In this document: positions 1 through 8,578 of the stretch, one piece after another
How positions within the stretch are numbered: position 1 is the first letter of the stretch
Layout: each line of letters starts with the position of its first letter
Assembly: GCA_947307265.1 (NCBI GenBank)
Contig: CAMZIP010000004.1
Location: forward strand, 1-33,943
Origin: an uncultured Bacteroidales bacterium
Lineage (GTDB): Bacteria; Bacteroidota; Bacteroidia; Bacteroidales; UBA932
DNA: 33,943 bases
Reading direction: 5' to 3'
Program-made: the position numbers and the translations under genes
The notes under the pieces: generated by a model
Told to the model about the DNA's origin: nothing
What the model saw: the letters and a program-made list of their open reading frames with translations, nothing else
Databases searched by the model: none

Positions 1-39
1 CCTGGCCGTCGAGATGATCACCGTCCCGGACGAGGATCT

Positions 40-168
40 CTACGCGGTAATCACCCATGACCGCCAAGGAAGGCTCGATGGCCGAGCTCCAGCGCGTGTA
101 AGTCCGCCGACATAGTCCTGATAGGCGATCAGGTCAATTGCGGTCAGTTTCGGCGAGGAGACGTTCAG
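40..168 (-). pseudogene. Remnant of an AbiEi-type antitoxin gene (type IV toxin-antitoxin)
   Basis: Read on the minus strand from 168 to about 88, the sequence encodes a peptide beginning LNVSSPKLTAIDLIAY and continuing QDYVGGLTRAG. This resembles the C-terminal signature of AbiEi-family antitoxins as I remember it (VSSPELTAIDL followed by a GGL.RA stretch). A stop codon lies directly before the leucine. The frame closes at 40-42, and the expected helix after GGLTRA continues only after a frame change (SSAIE in another frame). So what remains is a frameshifted fragment with no start and no AbiEii toxin partner in the window. The call rests on one short motif, and chance similarity is possible. 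Confidence 0.4.
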
Positions 169-198
169 TCAGATAATTTCATCCCAAAGACTTCTAAA

Positions 199-230
199 TT
201 TGTCCATTCAGCGCAGTATGGTTAACTTTT
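199..230 (+). promoter_or_regulatory. Candidate promoter for the PUL operon
   Basis: TTTG at 199-202 is followed after 20 bases by TAACTTTT at 223-230. This fits the Bacteroidota pattern TTTG / N19-20 / TAnnTTTG with one mismatch in the -7 box. It would start transcription near 237, about 100 bases before the GH88 start at 339. A second -7-like box, TAAATTTG at 195-202, overlaps but has no -33 partner. I see no clear repeat that I could call a regulator operator in the leader. Confidence 0.4.
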
Positions 231-338
231 TGGGGGTCGTGAACAAAATCAAACCATAAACGGATGTTTCTGACCATCGTCTATGTGGATCTTGGTGTTT
301 CTTTGCAATTGAAAAAAGGCACGTTAATAACACGAAAA

Positions 339-1574
339 ATGAGAATCCAGGACGCTTTTGCAAAAATCTTCTTAGCCGCGGCTGTCATCACCCTGCCATC
401 CTGCTGCCACGAAGAAAGTATGGACCAGCTGACCAAGAGAGTGATGGACTGTGCGGTCCGGCAGCTCACCATCCTCGACCATCATTTAGCGGAAGATGAG
501 TTTCCCAGAACATTTATCAACGGGGCCTATCTGGATAGCGGAGCGGAGTGGTGGTGCAGCGGTTTCTTTCCGGGCAGCCTCTGGTATGTCTATGAAGTCA
601 CCGGCAATGAGACCATCAAGGAACTCGCGGTAAAGAATACGCTCAAGCTTCGGAATATTGTCAGTCTGTACACTGACCACGATATCGGTTTCCAAGTCAA
701 CTGTAGCTATGGAAATGCCTATCGTCTTACGGGTGATGAGCGTTATCTTCCAGTGATGGAAGCAGCCTCCGCAAAACTGGCCGGACGTTACAATCCAACC
801 GTAGGATGTATCAGGAGCTGGGACCACGAGTGGTTCAATTATCCGGTAATCATCGATAATATGATGAACCTTGAACTCCTTCTTTCTTGCTCCGGGCTTT
901 TCCGATGTGATTCGCTCAGCCGGATTGCGTGCGCGCACGCTAATACTACAATTATCAATCATTTCCGAGACGATTTCTCATCGTATCATCTTGTCGACTA
1001 TATCCCGGAATCGGGAGAGGTTGACCATAAGCAGACCGTTCAAGGCTTTGCGCACGAGTCCTCTTGGTCTCGCGGACAGGCTTGGGGCCTTTATGGCTAT
1101 ACGATGATGTTCGAGAAAACCGGTGACGGCAGCTATCTCACCCAGGCTGAGAACATTGCCCGCTACATACTCCCACTTCTTCCGGAGGATGGCGTTCCAT
1201 ATTGGGATTTCAACGCTCCCGGCACCCCTCACGCAATGCCCGCAGATGCTCCCGGGCATCCGGCTGTGTACAACTGGCGTGAAGGCGAGAAAATCGCGAG
1301 GGATGCTTCTGCTGCTGCCATTATGGCTTCTGCCTTCGTCACGCTTTCATCCCTCACCAAAGACAAGGCGCTTGCTTTCGAATGCAAGAAGATGGCGGAA
1401 AGGATCATCCGTGTACTGGCGTCCCCGATGTATCTTGCAGAGGTTGACGAAATTGGGGGATATCTGATAAAGCACTGTGTGGGCAATATGCAGGGACTCA
1501 GCGAGATCGATGTCCCTCTGACCTATGCGGACTACTATTTCCTTGAAGCAGTCGTGAAGTACGGCAGACGATAG
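339..1574 (+). CDS. Unsaturated glucuronyl hydrolase, GH88, lipoprotein
   Basis: This 411-residue protein is a GH88 hydrolase, which removes delta-4,5-unsaturated uronic acid from the non-reducing end of lyase products through an (alpha/alpha)6 barrel. Visible family motifs are WCSGFFPGSLWYVYE, DHDIGFQ, IIDNMMN and SRGQAWGLYGY. The two aspartates matching the known catalytic pair are D115 (in DHDIGF) and D173 (in IIDNMMN). Their spacing of 58 fits the roughly 60 seen in characterised enzymes. The frame is open back to 264, but the ATG at 339 gives a proper lipoprotein signal (MRIQDAFAKIFLAAAVITLP then SC), so I prefer it. It is first in the operon, 12 bases before the GH3 gene. Length is normal. 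No lyase is nearby, so the source of its substrate is unknown. Confidence 0.9.
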   Translation: MRIQDAFAKIFLAAAVITLPSCCHEESMDQLTKRVMDCAVRQLTILDHHLAEDEFPRTFINGAYLDSGAEWWCSGFFPGSLWYVYEVTGNETIKELAVKNTLKLRNIVSLYTDHDIGFQVNCSYGNAYRLTGDERYLPVMEAASAKLAGRYNPTVGCIRSWDHEWFNYPVIIDNMMNLELLLSCSGLFRCDSLSRIACAHANTTIINHFRDDFSSYHLVDYIPESGEVDHKQTVQGFAHESSWSRGQAWGLYGYTMMFEKTGDGSYLTQAENIARYILPLLPEDGVPYWDFNAPGTPHAMPADAPGHPAVYNWREGEKIARDASAAAIMASAFVTLSSLTKDKALAFECKKMAERIIRVLASPMYLAEVDEIGGYLIKHCVGNMQGLSEIDVPLTYADYYFLEAVVKYGRR

Positions 1575-1586
1575 CACAAGATTACT

Positions 1587-4500
1587 ATGAAGCAGAATTA
1601 TTTCGTCGCATTTGCGCTTCTGACCCTCCTTTCCTTGAACGCTTCAGCGCATACTGACGTCGAAGGGGACAAGAGGGCGATGGACCTTGTGTCCAGGATG
1701 ACCCTTGAGGAGAAATGTGATTATATCGGTGCGGCCCGGTCTTTCGTTATCCGGTCGATTCCCCGGTTGGGGATTCCTGAGGTCCGTATGGCAGACGGCC
1801 CCCAGGGTATCAGGAACAATACGGTAAGTACACTGTATCCCTGTGGCATCCTGACCGCATCGACGTGGAACCGGGAACTCGTGGAGGAACTCGGTCACGC
1901 CCTGGGATCAGATGCGAAGGCGCGGGGAGTGTCTTTCCTTCTCGGTCCGGGTGTCAACATCTACCGGTCTCCGATGTGCGGACGCAACTTTGAGTATTTC
2001 GGTGAGGATCCTTATCTCAGTTCCGAAGTGGCAAAACACTACATCATCGGCGTGCAGGATGAAGGCGTCATCGCTACGGTGAAGCATTTCGCCGCAAATA
2101 ACCAGGAGTGGAACCGCCATCACGCCTCTTCCGACGTGGATGAGAGAACTATGCACGAAATCTATTTCCCGGCTTTCAGGAAAGCAGTCGAGGATGCCCG
2201 CGTGGGATCGGTTATGAATAGCTACAATCCCGTTTTCGGTGTGCACGCTTCCGAGAACGCTTGGCTCAACATCGAGGTCCTTCGTGAAATGTGGGGCTTT
2301 GACGGGATCCTTATGTCCGACTGGACCTCCGTGTATTCATCCTCCGGAGCGGCCAACGGCGGGCTTGACCTTGAATGCCCCAAGGGTGTCTACTTCACGG
2401 CGGAGAGGCTGATTCCCCTCGTCGAGGCGGGCATTGTCCCTGAACAAGTCATTGACAAGAAAGTTTATGCCATCCTCAGCACCCTCAACCGATTCGGGCT
2501 CCTCGACAAGGATATCCAGGATAAGACCATCGCACTCGACAATCCGCAAAGCGATGACGTCGCCCTGCGCGTTGCGCGCGAAGGCATCGTGATGCTTGAG
2601 AACAGGGCTTCGGAACTCCCATTCCGGAAGAAGGACAAAGTGCTTGTGCTCGGACCGAATTCCACCGTGGTCACTACCGGTGGAGGCAGCGGTTTCGTGA
2701 CTCCTTTCCATACAACCAGCGTTGCGGATGGCCTCACCGCCCTCCGGGGTGCCAAGTCCGTGAACGTCCTTTCTGATGACGCGCTCTATCCGGACTGCAG
2801 CGGCCTCGTCCACAGAGGGTCAAATCCTTCGGAGCAGGGCTTTGATGCAACATTCTACAACAACAAGGCTCTTGAAGGAGATCCGGTGGTAAGCCGGGTC
2901 GACCCGGACATCGATTTCCGGTGGAAGAACGGGTCTCCCGATCCGGCCGTTGCAAATGACGGATTCTCTTGCCGCTGGGAGGGCATTTTCACGCCGAAGG
3001 CCAGTGGAATCGTCCGCTTTACCCTGGCCGGAGACGACGGCTACCGCCTTTTCATCGACGACGAGATGCTCGGCGGCGACTGGGGAAACCATTCGCTGAC
3101 CTCCAGGACCCTGTTCCACCAGGTAAAGGCCGGTCGGGCTTACAGGATCCGTATGGAATTCTATGACAACTATTCCGATGCGACCGTGCAGTGCAAGATG
3201 GGCTTCTTTGACGAAGCCGGACTTGTCGCCGCGCTCGCTAAGGCGGACAAGGTGGTATTCTGCGGCGGATTCAACAGTGACATTGAAGGCGAGGGTTTCG
3301 ACCGTCCTTTTGCGCTTCCCGAGGCGCAGATCGAACTGATCAGACTCATTTCTTCCTTGCACCCCCACGTCACCGTCGTGATGAATGCCGGTGGAGCCGT
3401 GGATTTCAACGGCTGGAGCGAGGATGTCGAGGCGGTCCTTATGTCGTGGTACGCCGGTCAGGAAGGCGGGCGGGCCGTGGCGGAAATCCTCTCGGGCGTT
3501 ATCAGCCCAAGTGGCAAACTGCCCGCCACCTTCGAGAATCAGTGGGAGGACAATCCCGCCCACGACAGTTATTATGACAATACGCCGGTGAAGACACAGG
3601 GACAGCCCTATAAGCGAGTGGAGTACAGGGAAGGCATTTTCGTCGGCTACAGAGGATATGATAAGAATGGTGTGACTCCGAGATATCCATTTGGCTATGG
3701 CTTGAGTTACACACAATTTGAATATGGCTCCCTTGAAGTGGAAAGAATCGGCATCGACTCCCTGAAGGTTTCTTTCGATGTGACGAATACTGGTAAGATG
3801 GACGGAGCCGAAGCAGCACAGATCTATGTGCGCGACCTGGCTTGTTCTGTCCCCAGACCGGCGAAGGAACTCAAGGGATACGAAAAGCATTTCATCCCGA
3901 AGGGGCGGACCGTAAGGTATGAGACAGTGCTCGGACCGGATGCCTTCTCATTCTATGATGTCAAAGCAAAGGCGTTCACGCTGGAGCCGGGAGATTTCCA
4001 GATACTCGTCGGCCCTTCATCGGCCGAACTCCCTCTCCAGGCCACCGTCTATCTGGGGGCGCCGGAGTACACTGCGGTTTCCCTGGAGCCTGACAGGACC
4101 TCGGTAATCCGGAATCCGCTCAATGGATGGGTCCTTTACCTGGGCCGCAATTTCGATGAAAACTTCTGGACGTCAACTGGTTATGATAAGGTTCCTACGG
4201 GCCTTGCCGATGAGACGACCCGTGTCTGGGACTGGTGTGGCGGTACTACCTACATCAGGACCAGCTGGGCATCGATGGAGCCGGAAGAAGGGAAATACTT
4301 CTGGAATGATCCCGATTCGCGTCTTTACAAACTCCTTGCTTCCGTCAGGGAAAAAGGATTCAGGCTTGCATTCCGGATCGTTGTGGATGCCCGGGACCAG
4401 GGACAGAACACACCGATGTATGTGATCGATGCGGGAGCCGAGTACTTCTCTGTGAAAGTGGGGGAGAAGGAAGTCTTCACGCCTTATCCGGACGACCCGG

Positions 4501-5522
4501 TTTTCCAAGAGAAGTATGCAAAATTCATCGAAGCGTTCGCTGCCCGTTTCAACGAGGCCGATGAAGTCGACTTCATCGACGCATACGGCCTGGGCAAATG
4601 GGGGGAGGCACACTCGATGACGTACAAGGACCAGAAGAACAGGATTCCCGTCTTTGAGTGGATTACCGATCTCTATTCGAAGGTGTTCACCCGGGTCCCG
4701 CTGATCATCAACTATCACCGGGTCCTGGCCGTCCAACACGTGAACGGGTGGGAGGACCAGCCTGATCCCTATTCCGAGATGCTTCTGAACAGCTGCATCG
4801 GCAAGGGCTACAGCCTCCGGCACGATGCGTTCGGTATGACCGGTTACTATCAGCAGTGGGAGAAGGACTTCGCCCGGAAGTGGCGCCACAAGCTGCCCAT
4901 CATCTTTGAGGGAGGCTGGATCACCGGTGCCCATCACCGCTACTGGATCGATCCTTCCGGACTGTATCGGGAGGGGCATCCCGAGGACGTGAGGAAGGCT
5001 GAAATCGCCGCCGCCGCCGAGGCCCACGTCAATATGATGGATTTCCGTGTGGGCAACGAGACCCTGTCCTGGATGCAGAATCTGGACCTTGTCAGGGAAT
5101 TTGTCGAGAAGGGCGGCTACCGGCTGTATCCCTCCTCTCTCTCCCTTCCGGTTTCCGCCGTGAGCGGATCCTCCTTCATAATCGACCACACGTGGGAGAA
5201 TCTCGGATGGGGTTACTGCCCGAACAATATCAGGCAGTGGAACTATCGATACAAGCCGGCCTTCTCCCTCCTCTCCGAGGATGGTACGGTCGTGAAAGTC
5301 TTTGTGGACACGGACGCGGAACCTTCCGAGTGGCTGAAGGATGCGCCAATGGCTTATCACTTTGAAGCTTCACTGGACGGCATCCCGCCAGGCAAATACA
5401 AATGGGCCGTCGGCATTGTGGATACGACGAGGGACAATACCATCGGAATCAACCTTTCCCTCCCGGATTCAGTGAAGACTGACGCAGGCTGGGCCGTCAT
5501 AAACCGTATTACCATTTATTAA
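1587..5522 (+). CDS. GH3 glycosidase with PA14 insert, fused to a DUF4874/DUF4832 module
   Basis: A secreted protein of 1311 residues; the signal peptide ends near ASA at residue 21. Residues about 25-330 form the GH3 barrel, with nucleophile D245 in LMSDWTSVY. Residues about 415-540 are a PA14 carbohydrate-binding insert (DDGYRLFIDDE). The GH3 C-domain resumes with a likely acid/base E569 in EGEGFDRPF, followed by a fibronectin-like domain to about 830 (PFGYGLSYTQFEY). This architecture is usual for beta-glucosidase or beta-xylosidase-like GH3 enzymes; the substrate cannot be read from sequence. Residues about 835-1311 are unexpected: a complete DUF4874/DUF4832 module starting RNPLNGWVLY, homologous to the two lipoproteins at 11540 and 13108. 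It has glutamates E1007 (GKWGEAH) and E1108 (FEGGW) at barrel-end positions. The frame is uninterrupted, so the fusion is real in this sequence. SusC begins 30 bases downstream. Confidence 0.9.
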   Translation: MKQNYFVAFALLTLLSLNASAHTDVEGDKRAMDLVSRMTLEEKCDYIGAARSFVIRSIPRLGIPEVRMADGPQGIRNNTVSTLYPCGILTASTWNRELVEELGHALGSDAKARGVSFLLGPGVNIYRSPMCGRNFEYFGEDPYLSSEVAKHYIIGVQDEGVIATVKHFAANNQEWNRHHASSDVDERTMHEIYFPAFRKAVEDARVGSVMNSYNPVFGVHASENAWLNIEVLREMWGFDGILMSDWTSVYSSSGAANGGLDLECPKGVYFTAERLIPLVEAGIVPEQVIDKKVYAILSTLNRFGLLDKDIQDKTIALDNPQSDDVALRVAREGIVMLENRASELPFRKKDKVLVLGPNSTVVTTGGGSGFVTPFHTTSVADGLTALRGAKSVNVLSDDALYPDCSGLVHRGSNPSEQGFDATFYNNKALEGDPVVSRVDPDIDFRWKNGSPDPAVANDGFSCRWEGIFTPKASGIVRFTLAGDDGYRLFIDDEMLGGDWGNHSLTSRTLFHQVKAGRAYRIRMEFYDNYSDATVQCKMGFFDEAGLVAALAKADKVVFCGGFNSDIEGEGFDRPFALPEAQIELIRLISSLHPHVTVVMNAGGAVDFNGWSEDVEAVLMSWYAGQEGGRAVAEILSGVISPSGKLPATFENQWEDNPAHDSYYDNTPVKTQGQPYKRVEYREGIFVGYRGYDKNGVTPRYPFGYGLSYTQFEYGSLEVERIGIDSLKVSFDVTNTGKMDGAEAAQIYVRDLACSVPRPAKELKGYEKHFIPKGRTVRYETVLGPDAFSFYDVKAKAFTLEPGDFQILVGPSSAELPLQATVYLGAPEYTAVSLEPDRTSVIRNPLNGWVLYLGRNFDENFWTSTGYDKVPTGLADETTRVWDWCGGTTYIRTSWASMEPEEGKYFWNDPDSRLYKLLASVREKGFRLAFRIVVDARDQGQNTPMYVIDAGAEYFSVKVGEKEVFTPYPDDPVFQEKYAKFIEAFAARFNEADEVDFIDAYGLGKWGEAHSMTYKDQKNRIPVFEWITDLYSKVFTRVPLIINYHRVLAVQHVNGWEDQPDPYSEMLLNSCIGKGYSLRHDAFGMTGYYQQWEKDFARKWRHKLPIIFEGGWITGAHHRYWIDPSGLYREGHPEDVRKAEIAAAAEAHVNMMDFRVGNETLSWMQNLDLVREFVEKGGYRLYPSSLSLPVSAVSGSSFIIDHTWENLGWGYCPNNIRQWNYRYKPAFSLLSEDGTVVKVFVDTDAEPSEWLKDAPMAYHFEASLDGIPPGKYKWAVGIVDTTRDNTIGINLSLPDSVKTDAGWAVINRITIY

Positions 5523-5552
5523 ACAATATTGTTCTAACCAAATCATCAGATC

Positions 5553-8500
5553 ATGAAAACAGCATTTAAAGCCGTATTCCTTTCGGCAATGCTCGCATTC
5601 TTTGCATCAGGCCTGTCGGCCTATGCACAGAACATGAAAGTGACCGGTAAGGTTGTGGACGAGGCGGGCGACCCTGTCATCGGTGTCGTGGTCTTCGTGC
5701 AAGACACGAAGGTTTCTCCTGCCTTGACTGATATCGACGGTTATTATTCCATCGTCGCCCCTCCGGACGCAGGGCTGACATTCAGTTGCCTTGGCTACAA
5801 GGAGGTTGAAGTGAAACTCACCGGGAACCCGGTCGTCAACGTGACGCTCATCCCTGACACCGTGAACCTTGACGAAGCGGTCGTCATCGGATATGGCAGC
5901 CAGAAGATGAAGGACTTGACCGGAGGCCTCTCCGTCGTCGGCGAGCAGACGCTCGGAATGGTTTCTTCCGGAAACCTGATGGACCGAATCTCGGGCCAGG
6001 TGGCCGGTCTGACCATCACCACCGGCGATGAGAAACCCGGTTCGAACCAGTCTCTCCTGATCCGTGGCCAGAACTCCCTTTCGGGTTCCAACAGTCCGCT
6101 CATCGTGCTTGACGGCATCCCTTACGAAGGTTCACTCGCCGATATCGACCCTGACCTCGTCGAGAGTATGACTGTCCTGAAGGATGCGTCTTCCGTCGCC
6201 ATCTATGGCTCCCGCGGATCCAATGGCGTCATCTTGATCAACACCAAGGGCGGAAAGCAGGGCTCCCTTATGGTGACCTACAAGGCCAGCGTCTCCTATG
6301 TGGAGCCTATGCAGCGCATCCAGGTGATGGGCCCGAACGAGTATGTCCGTTACAAGCAGGATATGGGACGTCTGGGGACCAAGCAGTACAGCGGCGAACA
6401 ACTGGACCCGCTCGCCGGACAGATCATCTCCGCTTCGGAGAAGGTCAATTACGCAAAGGGCGAGGTGGTGGACTGGCAGGACATCGTGTTCCGCAACACC
6501 GTCAACACCGACCACCAGGTGTCATTCTCGGGCGGTACCGAGAACACCCAGTATATGGCGGCGGTCTCTTTCCTTCACCAGCCGGGCGTGGTCTACAATG
6601 CCCACTATGACCGTGTCTCAGTCTACTCCAATGTGAAGCAGAAACTGAACAGTTGGCTCAATGTCGGTCTCACCGTACAGTTCGTGAACCGTGAGACCGG
6701 CGGTGTGACGCCGAACCTCGAGCACGCAATCAAACAGTCTCCCTATGGTATCTTCAAGGATGAGACGGGTATGTACTATGAGGAGCCGATGGACTACTCC
6801 AACTTCCCGAATCCGATGAAGGATGTCAACGCGGACCAGAAGAACACCAGCCGCAATGCTGTGCTGAACGGTTTCGTGAACCTCACTTTTATGGAGGGCT
6901 TCACCTTCAAGAGCCAGTTCGGCTACAACTACCGGGACAACTTCACGGGCACCTATTACGGGCGTAACACCATTACCGGACGGAAGGTCAACGGCCGCGC
7001 ATCCATCAGCAACAGCCAGACGGTCGATTATACCTGGGAGAACATTCTCAAGTTCGACAGGACCTTCGGCAAGCATCACGTCGATGTGACCGCGCTTTTC
7101 TCGATGCAGGAGAAGAAGAACAACAGCAGCAGCCTCTCGGGTGAAAGCTTCGTGAACGACGACTCGAGCTTCTACAAGATGGATGGCGCCGAGAGCAACA
7201 TCAAGGTGGGTTCCAGCTACTGGAAGGAGAATATGATGTCTGGAATGTTCCGTCTCAACTACGGCTATGACAGCAGATACCTGTTCACGGTCACGGGCCG
7301 CGCCGACGGTGCTTCCGTGTTCGGAAGCAACAACAAGTGGGGTTTCTTCCCTTCGGCCGCGTTCGCCTGGAACATATCCGAGGAGGAATTCCTCAAGGAT
7401 CGCGTCCGGGCCGTGGAGATGCTCAAGCTCCGTCTCTCATACGGTGCCAACGGTAACAATGCAATCAGCCGCTATACCACGCTCGACCGTCTGTATGCGA
7501 CCAACGGCGTGAAGTACATCTTCGGCGACGGAAGTACCGCAGTCAACTCCGCATACCTTCCGCAGGATGGTATCGGCAACCCCAATCTCCGCTGGGAGAC
7601 CACTTACACGGCCAACGTCGGTATCGACTTCCTCTTCTTCCGGGGCCGTTTGGGCGGTTCCGTCGATGCCTACCTTTCTAACACCAAAGACCTCCTTATG
7701 ACCCGTACCGTTCCGATTATGAACGGTTATAGCAAGATTTGGGACAACATCGGCGCCACGCAGAACAAGGGTATCGAGTTGACGCTCAACACGGTGAATG
7801 TCCGTTCCAACAATTTCACCTGGAACACGGACTTCAACTTCTTCCTCAACAGGGACAAGATCGTCGAACTCCGCGGTGACGGCAAGGATGACATCAACAA
7901 CAAATGGTTCATCGGAAAGCCGCTTTCCGTGTACTATGACTACTATATGGTCGGCATCTGGCAGGATGGTGACGAGTTCACTTTCGAGGATGTGGAAGGC
8001 AACATCAAGACTCACCAGAGCGGTGCGAAACCGGGTGACGCCAAGCTTCAGGATGTCAACGGCGACGGAGTCATCGATGCGGACAACGACCGCAAGGTCA
8101 TCGGCAGCACGAAGCCTTCCTGGACTGCATCCTTGGGCAACCGCTTCCAGTACAAGAACCTGTATTTCAGCTTCCTGGTCAATGGCAAGTTCGGGATGTG
8201 GGTCGAGGACAACGTCGCAAACATCACGTCTTATTCCTTCGGCTCGGGCAACTACATCCACGGTGTGAAGTACTGGACCCCGGAGACGCCTGATGCGGAC
8301 GTCGTTTCCCCCGGCTATGTGCAGTCTTTCAGCCACAGCTTCTACAAGCAACTCAACTACGTCCAGTTCAAGAACGTGACGCTCGGCTATAAGTTCCCCA
8401 AGTCCACGGTCCGGAAGATGCATATCCAGGGGCTGGACATCAACTTGAGCGTCAACAATATCGGCGTCATCTCCAACAAGCGCCAGATGCTCAACTACGA

Positions 8501-8567
8501 CAACAGCTGGTTCGCCTCCTATCCGACTGCGCGCTCCTATATGCTTGGCGCTACAATAACTTTCTAA
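5553..8567 (+). CDS. susC: SusC-like TonB-dependent outer-membrane glycan transporter
   Basis: This 1004-residue protein is a SusC-family outer-membrane channel that imports oligosaccharides using TonB energy and forms a complex with the SusD lid encoded next. It has a signal peptide (ending near SAYAQ, residue 26) and then a carboxypeptidase-regulatory-like domain (about 28-105, VTGKVVDEAGDPVIGV). The TonB-box region is NLDEAVVIGYG. The plug domain follows (LIRGQNSLSGSNSPLIVLDG and SVAIYGSRGSNGVILINTK), then a beta-barrel ending in phenylalanine (GATITF). There is no STN/anti-sigma interaction domain, which agrees with control by the hybrid two-component protein in this locus. Length is typical. 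The gap to susD is 11 bases. Transport substrate cannot be deduced from the sequence. Confidence 0.96.
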   Translation: MKTAFKAVFLSAMLAFFASGLSAYAQNMKVTGKVVDEAGDPVIGVVVFVQDTKVSPALTDIDGYYSIVAPPDAGLTFSCLGYKEVEVKLTGNPVVNVTLIPDTVNLDEAVVIGYGSQKMKDLTGGLSVVGEQTLGMVSSGNLMDRISGQVAGLTITTGDEKPGSNQSLLIRGQNSLSGSNSPLIVLDGIPYEGSLADIDPDLVESMTVLKDASSVAIYGSRGSNGVILINTKGGKQGSLMVTYKASVSYVEPMQRIQVMGPNEYVRYKQDMGRLGTKQYSGEQLDPLAGQIISASEKVNYAKGEVVDWQDIVFRNTVNTDHQVSFSGGTENTQYMAAVSFLHQPGVVYNAHYDRVSVYSNVKQKLNSWLNVGLTVQFVNRETGGVTPNLEHAIKQSPYGIFKDETGMYYEEPMDYSNFPNPMKDVNADQKNTSRNAVLNGFVNLTFMEGFTFKSQFGYNYRDNFTGTYYGRNTITGRKVNGRASISNSQTVDYTWENILKFDRTFGKHHVDVTALFSMQEKKNNSSSLSGESFVNDDSSFYKMDGAESNIKVGSSYWKENMMSGMFRLNYGYDSRYLFTVTGRADGASVFGSNNKWGFFPSAAFAWNISEEEFLKDRVRAVEMLKLRLSYGANGNNAISRYTTLDRLYATNGVKYIFGDGSTAVNSAYLPQDGIGNPNLRWETTYTANVGIDFLFFRGRLGGSVDAYLSNTKDLLMTRTVPIMNGYSKIWDNIGATQNKGIELTLNTVNVRSNNFTWNTDFNFFLNRDKIVELRGDGKDDINNKWFIGKPLSVYYDYYMVGIWQDGDEFTFEDVEGNIKTHQSGAKPGDAKLQDVNGDGVIDADNDRKVIGSTKPSWTASLGNRFQYKNLYFSFLVNGKFGMWVEDNVANITSYSFGSGNYIHGVKYWTPETPDADVVSPGYVQSFSHSFYKQLNYVQFKNVTLGYKFPKSTVRKMHIQGLDINLSVNNIGVISNKRQMLNYDNSWFASYPTARSYMLGATITF

Positions 8568-8578
8568 TCCGAACAGCA

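Noticed and set aside
226-248. GGGGGTC at 232 resembles the GGGGGTCAC copies at 32608 and 32633, as if both PUL edges shared a mobile-element end.
   Set aside because: Only seven bases match and the flanking sequence differs, so this is likely chance.
264-338. Upstream in-frame ATG for the GH88 gene.
   Set aside because: It places 25 unconserved residues before a good lipoprotein signal peptide that starts at ATG 339.
4173-5360. Long minus-strand open frame of 395 codons opposite the GH3 fusion.
   Set aside because: It is a composition effect of GC-rich codons on the other strand; no domain or signal is recognisable and the sense protein is clearly conserved.
5522-5533. 12-bp palindrome AACAATATTGTT between the GH3 gene and susC.
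   Set aside because: Too short and AT-rich to call an operator or terminator; there is no supporting second copy.
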